From Vulcanimicrobium sp035943995 (lineage in GTDB: Bacteria > Vulcanimicrobiota > Vulcanimicrobiia > Vulcanimicrobiales > Vulcanimicrobiaceae), in the NCBI GenBank assembly GCA_035943995.1, contig DASZBS010000080.1, forward strand, positions 25,967 through 89,966: a DNA stretch of 64,000 bases, given 5' to 3'. Both the position numbers and the translations under genes were made by a program. Below, piece by piece: positions 8,037-14,911 of the stretch; the stretch's first letter is position 1, and each line of letters starts with the position of its first letter. A model generated the notes under the pieces. That model searched no databases, was not told where the DNA came from, and worked only from the letters and a program-made list of their open reading frames with translations.

Positions 8037-8948
8037 ATGCCGATGCCGGAGTGGCTGCGGCTGCGGCGCGCGACCCCCGTCGCCGCCGACCAGGCGGCGC
8101 AGTGGACGAAGTGCCCCAAGTGCGGCGCGATGATCTACCGGCCCGATCTCGCCGCGAACCTCTGGGTGTGCCCCACGTGCAGCCATCATTTCCGGATGCA
8201 CGCGTTCGACCGCATCTCGCTGCTGGTCGACGCCGACTTCACCGAGATCGGCGGCGATCTCAAGCCGGGCGACCCGCTCGGCTGGGCTGATAAAGTCCCG
8301 TACACGCAGAAGCTGCAGCGCGATCGTGAGAAGTCCAAGCTCACCGAAGGCGTCTTGTGCGGCTTCGCGTCGATCGGCGGCTACCCGGTTGCGCTCGGCG
8401 TCATGGATTTCAACTTCCGCGGCGGAACGATGGGAACCGTCGTCGGCGAGCGCATCGCGCTGCTCTTCGAGCGCGCGCGCGAGCGCAAGGTGCCCTGCGT
8501 CGTGTTCACCGCGAGCGGCGGCGCGCGCATGGAAGAAGGCATGCTGGCCTTGATGCAGATGGCGAAGACGACGCTCGCGGTGCGCCGCTTCCGCGACGCC
8601 GGCGGCTACTATCTCAGCGTGCTGACCGATCCGACGACCGGCGGCGTGTCGGCGTCGTTTGCGTTCCAGGCCGACGTCGTGCTCGCCGAGGCGCGCGCCG
8701 CCATCGGCTTCGCCGGTCGCCGGGTCATCGAGCAGACGATCCGACAGAAGCTGCCGGACAACTTCCAGACCGCGGAGTTCTTGCTCGAGAAGGGCGCGAT
8801 CGACATGGTCGTCGAGCGCGCGGAGCTCAAGAACAAGCTGGTGCGGCTGCTCGACTACGGCGTCGGCGCGCGCCGGCCGCTCAACGGACAGGCCGCCGGC
8901 GCCGTGGCGCCCGCGCCGCAGCCCGGTTCCGCGGAGACGCGCGCGTGA
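8037..8948 (+). CDS. accD: Acetyl-CoA carboxylase carboxyltransferase subunit beta
   Basis: With AccA it transfers the carboxyl group from carboxybiotin to acetyl-CoA, giving malonyl-CoA for fatty acid synthesis. The 303-residue protein has the AccD four-Cys zinc finger at its N-terminus (KCPKCGAMIY ... VCPTCSHHF), then the crotonase-like carboxyltransferase core with GTMGTVVGERI, SGGARMEEG and a TTGGVSASFA oxyanion-forming block. Its TGA overlaps the GTG of accA, consistent with stoichiometric expression. The biotin carboxylase and carrier genes are not in the window. Confidence 0.96.
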   Translation: MPMPEWLRLRRATPVAADQAAQWTKCPKCGAMIYRPDLAANLWVCPTCSHHFRMHAFDRISLLVDADFTEIGGDLKPGDPLGWADKVPYTQKLQRDREKSKLTEGVLCGFASIGGYPVALGVMDFNFRGGTMGTVVGERIALLFERARERKVPCVVFTASGGARMEEGMLALMQMAKTTLAVRRFRDAGGYYLSVLTDPTTGGVSASFAFQADVVLAEARAAIGFAGRRVIEQTIRQKLPDNFQTAEFLLEKGAIDMVVERAELKNKLVRLLDYGVGARRPLNGQAAGAVAPAPQPGSAETRA

Positions 8949-9892
8949 ACGTCATCGTCGAGCGCGAGAAGGGTTTGCTGCAGCTCGAGCAGCGCATCGC
9001 CGAGCTGAAGGCGCAGGCGGCGCAGCAGCCGGTCGACATGACGGCGGAGATCCACGGGCTCGAGCACAAGTACGCGCAGATCCAGCGCGAGGTGTTCGGC
9101 ACGATGACGCCGTGGCAGCGCGTCAACATGGCCCGCCATCCCAAACGGCCGCTCGGGTCGGATTACATCGGTGCGCTCGACCAGTTCGACGAGCTGCACG
9201 GCGACCGCCACTTTCGCGACGACCACGCGATCGTCGGCGGGTTCGCGAAGCTGCACGGCCGGCGCGTGATGGCGATCGCGCAAGACAAGGGCCGCGACAC
9301 CAAGGAGAAAGTCTACCGCAACTTCGGCATGCCGTCGCCCGAAGGGTACCGCAAGGTGATCCGGCTGGTGCAGCTGGCCGACCATCTCGGGCTGCCGGTG
9401 GTGACGTTCGTCGACACGAGCGGCGCCGATCCCGGGATCGGCTCGGAGGAGCGCGCGCAGTCCGAAGCGATCGCGCAGTCCCTCTACGAGCTCGCCGACG
9501 CGCAGGTGCCGATCGTCGCGACGATCATCGGCGAGGGCGGCTCGGGCGGTGCGCTCGCGCTCGCGCTCGCCGACCGCGTGCTCATGCTGCAGCACGCGGT
9601 CTATTCCGTCGCGTCGCCGGAAGGCGCCGCGGCGATCCTGTGGGGCGACGCCGCCCGCGCGGAAGAAGCGGCGACGCGGTTGAAGCTGACGTCCGACGAT
9701 CTGCTCGCGTTCGGGATCGTCGACGAGGTGATCGACGAGCCCGTCGGCGGCGCGCACCGCGACGCGGCCGGCACCATCGCGCGCGTCCTCGACGCGGTCT
9801 CGCACGCGCTCGACGCGCTCGTCACGGTCGCGCCGGACGACCTGCGCGACGCGCGCTACCGCAAGTTCCGCCGCATCGGATCGGCGGGCTGA
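8945..9892 (+). CDS. accA: Acetyl-CoA carboxylase carboxyltransferase subunit alpha
   Basis: Partner of AccD in the alpha2beta2 carboxyltransferase. The 315-residue protein shows the coiled N-terminal region (LLQLEQRIAELKAQA), WQRVNMARHPKRP, the LHGDRHFRDDHAIVGG block, QDKGRDTKEKVYRNFG, and the GEGGSGGALALALADRV oxyanion motif. The start is GTG at 8945 inside the accD stop; no ATG is better placed. The stop TGA overlaps the ATG of the next gene (TGATG). Confidence 0.96.
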   Translation: MNVIVEREKGLLQLEQRIAELKAQAAQQPVDMTAEIHGLEHKYAQIQREVFGTMTPWQRVNMARHPKRPLGSDYIGALDQFDELHGDRHFRDDHAIVGGFAKLHGRRVMAIAQDKGRDTKEKVYRNFGMPSPEGYRKVIRLVQLADHLGLPVVTFVDTSGADPGIGSEERAQSEAIAQSLYELADAQVPIVATIIGEGGSGGALALALADRVLMLQHAVYSVASPEGAAAILWGDAARAEEAATRLKLTSDDLLAFGIVDEVIDEPVGGAHRDAAGTIARVLDAVSHALDALVTVAPDDLRDARYRKFRRIGSAG

Positions 9893-10221
9893 TGAACGCT
9901 TCGACGGCGGTTCGGATCTTGGGCCGGATCGGCGTCGTCGGCGTCGCGCTCATCGTGCTGTCGCTGATCGGCGTGCAGTACGCGCACGTCATCGGGCGCA
10001 ACCTCGCGCTCGCGCACCAGCTGCACGACACCGAGCACGACATCGTCAGCCTCAACGCGCGCCGCGCGCAGCAGCAGCGCGAGATCCGCCGGCTGTCCGA
10101 CCCGCGCGGCGCGATCCCGGAGATCCACGACCGGCTGCACCTCGTCGGCGACAAAGAAGCGATCATCTACCTCAAGCACGGCCGTCCGGCGCAGCCGCCG
10201 CGCCCGGCGACGGACCCATGA
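9892..10221 (+). CDS. FtsB/DivIC-like septum formation protein
   Basis: A 109-residue bitopic membrane protein: a short cytoplasmic N-terminus, one membrane helix (about residues 14-32), then a periplasmic coiled coil (HQLHDTEHDIVSLNARRAQQQREIRRLSD) and a short tail with HDRLHLVGDKEAIIYL. This is the architecture of FtsB/DivIC, which bridges division proteins at the septum. Sequence identity in this family is low, so the call rests on topology, coiled coil and the typical position next to a small S1-like gene. It is coupled to accA and to the next gene by overlaps. Confidence 0.72.
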   Translation: MNASTAVRILGRIGVVGVALIVLSLIGVQYAHVIGRNLALAHQLHDTEHDIVSLNARRAQQQREIRRLSDPRGAIPEIHDRLHLVGDKEAIIYLKHGRPAQPPRPATDP

Positions 10222-10601
10222 GCGAGCGCGTCCGCGGGAGCGTGATCAACGTCCACAACCTCGGCGCGATCGTGCGCCTGGAGGACGGGCGGCTCGTCGC
10301 GGCGCCGATCGGCGACGTCAACAAGAACCGCGCCGCGTACACCCGCGCGCTGGAGCACAAGGAGACGACGCTGCCGTTCGACCTCGTCGGCAAGATGGTC
10401 GTCATCGCGCAGACGCGCATCGACGAGGTCGCGCCGACGACCGACGTCCCGCCGCTCACCGACCCGTCGTTCGAGGCGCAGATCGCGGCGTATCTGAAAT
10501 CGACCGAGGAGTGGGCGCCGTCGGACCGGCCGCAGCCGTTCGAGCGCCACCTCGTGCGCAAGCGCCACCGCGCGAAGCTCTTCGAGAGCCGCGCCGAGTG
10601 A
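10218..10601 (+). CDS. S1-like RNA-binding domain protein
   Basis: A 127-residue protein. Residues 3-65 (VRGSVINVHNLGAIVRLEDGRLVAAP ... LPFDLVGKMVVI) have the strand order of an S1/OB-fold domain: GxVxxVxxxGAxVxLxxG. The C-terminal half is charged and probably extended (ERHLVRKRHRAKLFESRAE). Small S1 proteins next to FtsB/DivIC-like genes occur in many bacteria and may act in RNA handling or translation. The start overlaps the preceding stop (ATGA), and the stop overlaps the RpiR regulator start. Confidence 0.65.
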   Translation: MSERVRGSVINVHNLGAIVRLEDGRLVAAPIGDVNKNRAAYTRALEHKETTLPFDLVGKMVVIAQTRIDEVAPTTDVPPLTDPSFEAQIAAYLKSTEEWAPSDRPQPFERHLVRKRHRAKLFESRAE

Positions 10602-11473
10602 TGAAAGAAGCGCGCGTCGATCCGGTCAAGGTCCCGGGTTCGTTCGTACGCCTGCAAGGCACGTACTCGGGCCTGCGCGCCGCCGAGCAGCGCGTCGCGG
10701 ACTTCATCCTCGCGCACCCCGACGAGCTGATCTACCTCACCGTGACCGAACTGGCCGACCGCACGCACACCAGCGAGTCGACCGTCGTGCGCCTCTGCCA
10801 GAAGATCGGCTACAAAGGTTATCAGGAGTTCAAGATCGTGCTCGCGCGTGATCTGGTCGAGCCGGCCACCGCGATCTACGCGGCGATCGAGCCGGGCGAC
10901 GACCTCGCGACGGTGAAGACCAAAGTGTTCCAGGCGAACGCGCAGGCATTGCGCGACACGCTCGAAGTGCTCGACGAAGGTCAGCTGCAACGCGCGGTCG
11001 ACACGATCGCGGGCGCGCGGCGGCTGGAGATCTACGGCGTGGGCGGCAGCAGCCCGCTGGCGCTCGACGCGTACCACAAGTTCGTGAAGCTCGGCGTGGC
11101 GGCGGTCGCCCTGTCCGACGGCGACTTGATGGCGATGTCGTCGTCGCTGCTGGCGGCGGGCGATGTCGCGCTGGGGATCTCGCATACGGGCGCGAGCCGC
11201 GACGTCACCGATGCGCTCGGCCGCGCGAAGCGCCATGGCGCGACGACGATCTGCCTCACGCACCGCTCGTCGTCGCCGATCACGAAGGTGTCCGACGTCG
11301 TGCTCGTCACCGCGGCCCAGCAGACCGCGTTCAGCAGCGACGCGAGCTCGAGCCGCATCGCGCAGCTCGCCGTGATCGACACGCTGTACGTCGGCGTCGC
11401 GCATAAGAACCACGCGCGCTCGCTGGAGATGATCGAGCGCACGCGCGAAGCGACCGCGGCCAAACGCTACTGA
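10601..11473 (+). CDS. MurR/RpiR-family transcriptional regulator
   Basis: A 290-residue regulator. The N-terminal HTH_6 domain (about 15-95) has the family pattern LRAAEQRVADFILAHPDELIYLTVTELA followed by TSESTVVRLCQKIGYKGYQEFK. The C-terminal SIS domain (about 130-260) binds a phosphosugar; IYGVGGSSPLALDA and GISHTGASRDV are the two SIS loop motifs. RpiR proteins sense sugar phosphates or amino-sugar phosphates. Here the gene ends the accDA run, so it may respond to cell-wall precursor metabolism, but no sugar operon is next to it. Confidence 0.9.
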   Translation: MKEARVDPVKVPGSFVRLQGTYSGLRAAEQRVADFILAHPDELIYLTVTELADRTHTSESTVVRLCQKIGYKGYQEFKIVLARDLVEPATAIYAAIEPGDDLATVKTKVFQANAQALRDTLEVLDEGQLQRAVDTIAGARRLEIYGVGGSSPLALDAYHKFVKLGVAAVALSDGDLMAMSSSLLAAGDVALGISHTGASRDVTDALGRAKRHGATTICLTHRSSSPITKVSDVVLVTAAQQTAFSSDASSSRIAQLAVIDTLYVGVAHKNHARSLEMIERTREATAAKRY

Positions 11474-11496
11474 CGACGGCGAAGAAGCACTGGCAC

Positions 11497-12099
11497 GTGT
11501 CCGGCCGCCGGGCGGGACAGCGCTTCGACGCGGAGCACCGCGTGACGACGGAAGCGCTCGTGTTCTTGAGCGAGCTCGATCCCGACGCGGTCGGCCCGTC
11601 GCTGGAGTTCGCGACGCACTACGAGCCGACGCCGGTCGCGCAAGCGGAAGCGCTGCTGGACGCGTCGCCGCTGGCGCCGGAGCAGGCGACGTTCGTCGAC
11701 TTGGGCGCGGGGATGGGCCGCGTCGTGCTGCTCGCGGCGCGGCGTCCGTTCCGCGCGGTGATCGGCGTCGACATCTCGCCGGCGCTCGTCGAGATCGCAC
11801 GCGAGAACCTGGTGTCGGCGCGCGACCCGCAGCGGCTCGCGCGCGACGTGAAAATCGTCAGCGCGGACGCGGCGGGTTACACGTTCCCGCGCGGCGACCT
11901 GGTGATTTTCATGTACAACCCGTTCCGCGGTCCGGTCCTCGACCGCGTCCTCGCCAACGTGCGCACGACCTCCGAAGAACGTGAAGTGGTGCTGCTCTAC
12001 CACACCCCGGTCGAACGCGAAACGATCGACGCAACGCAATCGTTCGAGCTGGTCGGCGACTTGGGTTTCGGACTGGTATACCGCCTCATCCCGCCATGA
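11497..12099 (+). CDS. Class I SAM-dependent methyltransferase
   Basis: A protein of about 200 residues with Rossmann-fold methyltransferase motifs: motif I FVDLGAGMGRVVLLAA, the acidic loop VIGVDISPALVEIARENL and motif IV LVIFMYNPFRG. The Asn-Pro-Phe in motif IV resembles N-methyltransferases, but the sequence also fits the small DOT1-like/generic methyltransferase group, so the substrate is open. The start is uncertain: GTG at 11497 is used, yet the coding-like sequence KKHWHVSGRRAGQRF extends up to the previous stop, so an unusual CTG at 11470 is possible. Confidence 0.8.
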   Translation: MSGRRAGQRFDAEHRVTTEALVFLSELDPDAVGPSLEFATHYEPTPVAQAEALLDASPLAPEQATFVDLGAGMGRVVLLAARRPFRAVIGVDISPALVEIARENLVSARDPQRLARDVKIVSADAAGYTFPRGDLVIFMYNPFRGPVLDRVLANVRTTSEEREVVLLYHTPVERETIDATQSFELVGDLGFGLVYRLIPP

Positions 12100-12122
12100 G
12101 CACAGCGTCACCCCAACACTAA

Positions 12123-12146
12123 TGTCACCCTGAGCTTGTCGAAGGG
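12123..12146. repeat. Dispersed 24-bp repeat (copy 1)
   Basis: A 24-base element whose core reads CACCCTGAGCTTGTCGAA, lying between the methyltransferase and the Ppx/GppA gene. It matches the element at 51511-51534 at 23 of 24 positions. The core contains interrupted complementary ends (CCCTGAG / CTCAGGG-type halves on opposite strands). Related short CCTTCGACA-CTCAGGG elements are common dispersed repeats in high-GC bacterial genomes. Confidence 0.7.
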
Positions 12147-12196
12147 TGCGCCACAATCGGCGGGTCGCTTCGCCCCGCCGCGCGAACCGCCCGCCC

Positions 12197-13147
12197 GTGA
12201 TCCGCGCGCTCTTCTCGATTGGCACCAACTCGACGCGCCTGCTCGTCCTTCGGCAGGCGCAGGCCGGCGGCGTGCGGCTCGCGGCGGAGTCGCGCGGGAC
12301 CCGCATCGGCACGGGGATCGGCGAGACCGGCACGCTCGACCCCACGGCACGCGAGCGCACGCTCGCAGCAATCGACGAGTATGTCGAGATCGCGCGCAGC
12401 CTCGGTGTAGCGGAGGTCGATTCGATCGCGACAAGTGCGCTACGCCGCGCTAGCGACGGTGCCGATTTTGCCGCGCAAATCGCGACGCGCATCGGTATCG
12501 CGCCGCGCGTGCTGAGCGGCTTGGAAGAAGCGACGTACTCGTTCCTGGGCGCGACCGCCTCACGCGACGGCGACAATCCTATCGCGGTACTCGATGTCGG
12601 CGGCGGCAGCGCGGAGCTGGCGATCGGGGTCCCGCGACAAGCGCGCGGTACGGGCGCAGTGGCAAGAACGCTGTCGGTGGAGATCGGCGCGGTACGACTA
12701 TCCGAACGGCATCCGGCGCTGCTCGGCGCGCGACCGCTCGCCGCGGACGAACGCCGCGTGCAGGCGGAAGAAGCAGGCGCCGACGCCGCGACCGTCCTGC
12801 GCCCGTTCGAGGCGATCCGCGACTTCACCGAACTGATCGCCGTCGGCGGCACGGTCTTCACCGCGTCCGCGATGGTCGCCGGCGGCGTGCGCGACGGCGC
12901 GGCGATGACGCGCGCGGACTGCCTGCGCCTGATCGACGACCTGCTCGCGCGCGACCTCGACGCCCGCAAGGCGCTCCCGCACATCCGCCCGCAGCGCGCC
13001 GACATCTTACCGGCGGGCCTGATCGTCGTCGACGAAGCATGCCGCCTGCTCGGCGTGGGTCGGTTCACCGTGAGCGAAGCGGACCTGCTGCTAGGCTACC
13101 TATCATCCCCCGCATTCCGTGCGGTCCGCTTCCCGCCGCAGGCGTAG
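12197..13147 (+). CDS. Ppx/GppA-family exopolyphosphatase / pppGpp phosphatase
   Basis: A 316-residue member of the ASKHA phosphatase family. The first phosphate loop is FSIGTNSTRLLV (usually DIGSNSxR; the first Asp is replaced by Ser here), and the second is AVLDVGGGSAELA. The family hydrolyses polyphosphate or the gamma-phosphate of pppGpp. The length of about 316 is the short form without the C-terminal HD domain. GTG at 12197 is chosen because the fold begins immediately (VIRALFSIGTNS); the open frame extends 50 bases further upstream into the repeat. Confidence 0.87.
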   Translation: MIRALFSIGTNSTRLLVLRQAQAGGVRLAAESRGTRIGTGIGETGTLDPTARERTLAAIDEYVEIARSLGVAEVDSIATSALRRASDGADFAAQIATRIGIAPRVLSGLEEATYSFLGATASRDGDNPIAVLDVGGGSAELAIGVPRQARGTGAVARTLSVEIGAVRLSERHPALLGARPLAADERRVQAEEAGADAATVLRPFEAIRDFTELIAVGGTVFTASAMVAGGVRDGAAMTRADCLRLIDDLLARDLDARKALPHIRPQRADILPAGLIVVDEACRLLGVGRFTVSEADLLLGYLSSPAFRAVRFPPQA

Positions 13148-13206
13148 TCGGCACGAAGGCACCGGCGCGAAGCGGTAGCGCTGCGGCCGATGGCGAATCG
13201 CGCCGC

Positions 13207-13567
13207 GGGATGATGGTGGAATCGGTAGACACAGCAGACTTGTGAACAATGAGCCGGCCGGACGGAAACATCGGTCGGGATGCGCTCAAATTCGGTGAAC
13301 TCGTCGCGGTGTACCGCACGACAACGCCGAGCCAAGCGGGTGGAGCGGCGTCACGGCGACATCGCAACATCTGAAGGTGTAGAGACTGGACGGGCGCGAC
13401 CTAAACTTCTTCGGCGAAATCGAATGCGACATCGCCGAACGAGCACGGTCAAGGCACAGTCCGGACCACGAACGTCGCGTACGGGTGACGCGACGGCGGC
13501 GAAAGCCGAAGCGGTGCGAAAATTTGCTGCCGGCAACGGCGTCCGGGTTCAAATCCCGGTCATCCCA
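13207..13567 (+). tRNA. tRNA-Leu(UAA) split by a group I intron
   Basis: Exon 1 is 13207-13241 and exon 2 is 13519-13567. The acceptor stem GGGATGA (13207-13213) pairs perfectly with TCATCCC (13560-13566), and the discriminator is A. The anticodon stem GCAGA/TTTGC closes the loop C-U-U-A-A-A-A, giving anticodon UAA. A long variable arm and the T arm CCGGG-TTCAAAT-CCCGG are present, as expected for a class II leucine tRNA. CCA is not encoded. The 277-base insert lies between U34 and A35, exactly where the cyanobacterial and plastid tRNA-Leu(UAA) group I intron sits. Confidence 0.93.
13242..13518 (+). other. Group I intron in the tRNA-Leu(UAA) anticodon loop
   Basis: 277 bases without an ORF. 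The 5' exon ends in U and the intron ends in G (13518), as group I splicing requires. Conserved core elements are recognisable in order: P around 13287-13302 (AAATTCGGTGAA), Q at 13321-13336 (AACGCCGAGCCAAG), R at 13376-13390 (GTGTAGAGACTGGA) and S at 13451-13462 (AAGGCACAGTCC). These match the tRNA-Leu subgroup (IC3) in type and size. Self-splicing is expected, as no maturase or endonuclease is encoded. Confidence 0.9.
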
Positions 13568-13657
13568 CGATTTTCTTTCAATTGGAGCGCGACGTAACGA
13601 CGCGGTCATATTTCAGCGATGTCTCCGCAATACGGCGTGCGCGACAATCATCACGTC

Positions 13658-13731
13658 GCGCCCGTAGCTCAACTGGATAGAGCGCCATTCCGACTAAATG
13701 GGTGATGCGGGTCCGAATCCCGCCGGGCGCG
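13658..13731 (+). tRNA. Atypical tRNA-like gene (Arg-type body, aberrant anticodon loop)
   Basis: A complete cloverleaf can be drawn: acceptor GCGCCCG/CGGGCGC, D stem GCTC/GAGC, anticodon stem CCATT/AATGG, variable loop GTGAT, T stem GCGGG/CCCGC, discriminator G, no CCA. The acceptor and D arms match common bacterial tRNA-Arg genes. However, the seven-base anticodon loop is CCGACTA, putting C rather than U at position 33 and GAC (Val) at 34-36, and the T loop is TCCGAAT with C instead of T at 55. These are nearly invariant positions, so this may be a pseudo-tRNA or a non-translational tRNA mimic. Confidence 0.6.
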
Positions 13732-13752
13732 CGCCGGCGAAAATGGATGTCC

Positions 13753-13847
13753 TTGACGTGGAGTAGTCGTCCCGGGTACCATCGAGGACGTCCATTTAGT
13801 CGGACGGCGCGAGCCCTCGGAAGTGATTCCGAGGGCTCTCCGTTTTT
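13753..13847 (+). ncRNA. Candidate small RNA A (promoter to terminator)
   Basis: A compact unit: -35 TTGACG at 13753-13758, an 18-base spacer, -10 TACCAT at 13777-13782, and a Rho-independent terminator with stem GAGCCCTCGG/CCGAGGGCTC (13811-13838) followed by TTTTT at 13843-13847. The predicted transcript is about 59 nt (from roughly 13789). No ORF fits. The transcript contains CCATTTAGTCGG (13792-13803), the exact complement of the anticodon arm of the tRNA-like gene 90 bases upstream. Similar in layout and sequence to unit B. Confidence 0.55.
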
Positions 13848-13871
13848 AAGCACAGCGAAATGACCGCGCAG

Positions 13872-13966
13872 TTGACCGGAACTAGTCACCCCGGGTATGA
13901 TCAAGCCATCGTCCGCTCAGTCAGCGGCCGAGCCCTCGGGAGCAATCCCGAGGGCTCTCCGTTTTT
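13872..13966 (+). ncRNA. Candidate small RNA B (promoter to terminator)
   Basis: A second copy of the same architecture: -35 TTGACC at 13872-13877, an 18-base spacer ending CCCCGGG as in unit A, a strong -10 TATGAT at 13896-13901, and a terminator stem GAGCCCTCGGG/CCCGAGGGCTC (13930-13957) with TTTTT at 13962-13966. The predicted RNA is about 59 nt from roughly 13908. Units A and B are clearly related, including an identical terminator stem core and the CTCCGTTTTT tail, so they are a tandem duplication. No ORF is present. Confidence 0.55.
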
Positions 13967-13990
13967 CCGGGCTCGTGCGGTCGTGTGGGT

Positions 13991-14018
13991 TTGACCGCAG
14001 ACTGCCCTGACCTATTAT
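13991..14018 (+). promoter_or_regulatory. Sigma-70-type promoter for etfBA
   Basis: TTGACC at 13991-13996, a 16-base spacer and TATTAT at 14013-14018, directly downstream of the small-RNA terminators and 100 bases before etfB. The 5' leader would begin near 14026. It is the third TTGAC-type promoter within 240 bases. Confidence 0.6.
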
Positions 14019-14079
14019 TTCGAATAGGTTGAAGGGGCCCGCAGACCTCGGTCCCGAACCTGTCCAAGTTCCCGACGAC

Positions 14080-14100
14080 ACCCGGCGAGCTGCCGGGTTT
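14080..14100 (+). promoter_or_regulatory. Leader hairpin before etfB
   Basis: ACCCGGC (14080-14086) and GCCGGGT (14092-14098) form a perfect 7-bp stem with a 5-base loop, followed by only three T. It ends about 10 bases before the etfB ribosome site GGAGG (14110-14114). It may be a weak terminator/attenuator or a structure affecting translation of etfB. Confidence 0.4.
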
Positions 14101-14122
14101 CGTGTGTCCGGAGGTCCCGCCG

Positions 14123-14911
14123 CTGAAGATCCTCGTCACCGTCAAGCTCGTCCCCGATACGAATGCCGACAAGCGCATCGATCCGGCGACCAAGCGCCTC
14201 GTCCGTACCGGCGTCGAAACGGTCCTCAACCCGTTCGACGAGTACGCGATCGAAGCAGCGCTGCAGCTCAAAGAAAAGCTCAACGATGGTTCCACGGTGA
14301 CCATCGTCTCGATGACCCCCGTGTCCGGCAAAGAGATCGTTCGCAAAGCGCTCGCGATGGGCGCCGACGACGCGGTCATGCTGTCGGATGACGCCGTCGC
14401 CGGCAGTGACCTGTGGGGCACGGCCGTCGCGCTGGCCGCCACGATCAAAGCGCAGAGCCCCGACCTCGTGATCACCGGGACGCAGTCGACCGACGCGATC
14501 AGCGGCGATCTCCCCGGCATGCTCGCGGAGAAGCTCGGCTACCCTGGCCTGACGTACGCGCGCAAGCTCGAGGTCGACGGCGGCCGCGTGCGCGTGCAGC
14601 GCGAGACCGAGACCGGCTACATGACGATCTCCGCCGCGCTGCCCGCGGTCGTGAGCGTCACGAAATCGGCCAACGAGCCGCGCTATCCGTCGCTCAAAGG
14701 CATCATGGGCGCCAAGAAAAAGGAGATCAAGCAGCTCGCCGTCGCCGATCTCGGCTTGACGGTCGCCGTCGGAACGGACGGCGCGAAGGCGCAGCTCACC
14801 GATCTCGCCACGCCGCCGGCGCGCGCGAAGGGCCAAGTCATCCAAGCCCCCGACCCCGCCGAAGGCGCGAAAGCCATCGTGCAGTTCCTCAAAGACCGGA
14901 AGTTCCTGTGA
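14123..14911 (+). CDS. etfB: Electron transfer flavoprotein subunit beta
   Basis: With EtfA it forms the FAD/AMP-binding heterodimer that carries electrons from acyl-CoA and other dehydrogenases. The protein begins KILVTVKLVPDTNADKRID, has the NPFDEYAIEAALQL AMP-site motif, a VTIVSMTP strand and the signature region VITGTQSTDAISGDLPGMLAEKLG. Family members start at M-K-I-L-V; no ATG is available, and GGAGG is 8 bases before a CTG at 14123, so CTG is the likely start. GTG at 14102 would add seven residues (CPEVPPL) and place the ribosome site inside the gene. The stop overlaps etfA. Confidence 0.92.
   Translation: MKILVTVKLVPDTNADKRIDPATKRLVRTGVETVLNPFDEYAIEAALQLKEKLNDGSTVTIVSMTPVSGKEIVRKALAMGADDAVMLSDDAVAGSDLWGTAVALAATIKAQSPDLVITGTQSTDAISGDLPGMLAEKLGYPGLTYARKLEVDGGRVRVQRETETGYMTISAALPAVVSVTKSANEPRYPSLKGIMGAKKKEIKQLAVADLGLTVAVGTDGAKAQLTDLATPPARAKGQVIQAPDPAEGAKAIVQFLKDRKFL

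Noticed and set aside
13242..13518. Interpretation of the tRNA-Leu halves as a broken tRNA
   Set aside because: Exon stems pair perfectly, and the insert has the ends and core elements of a group I intron.
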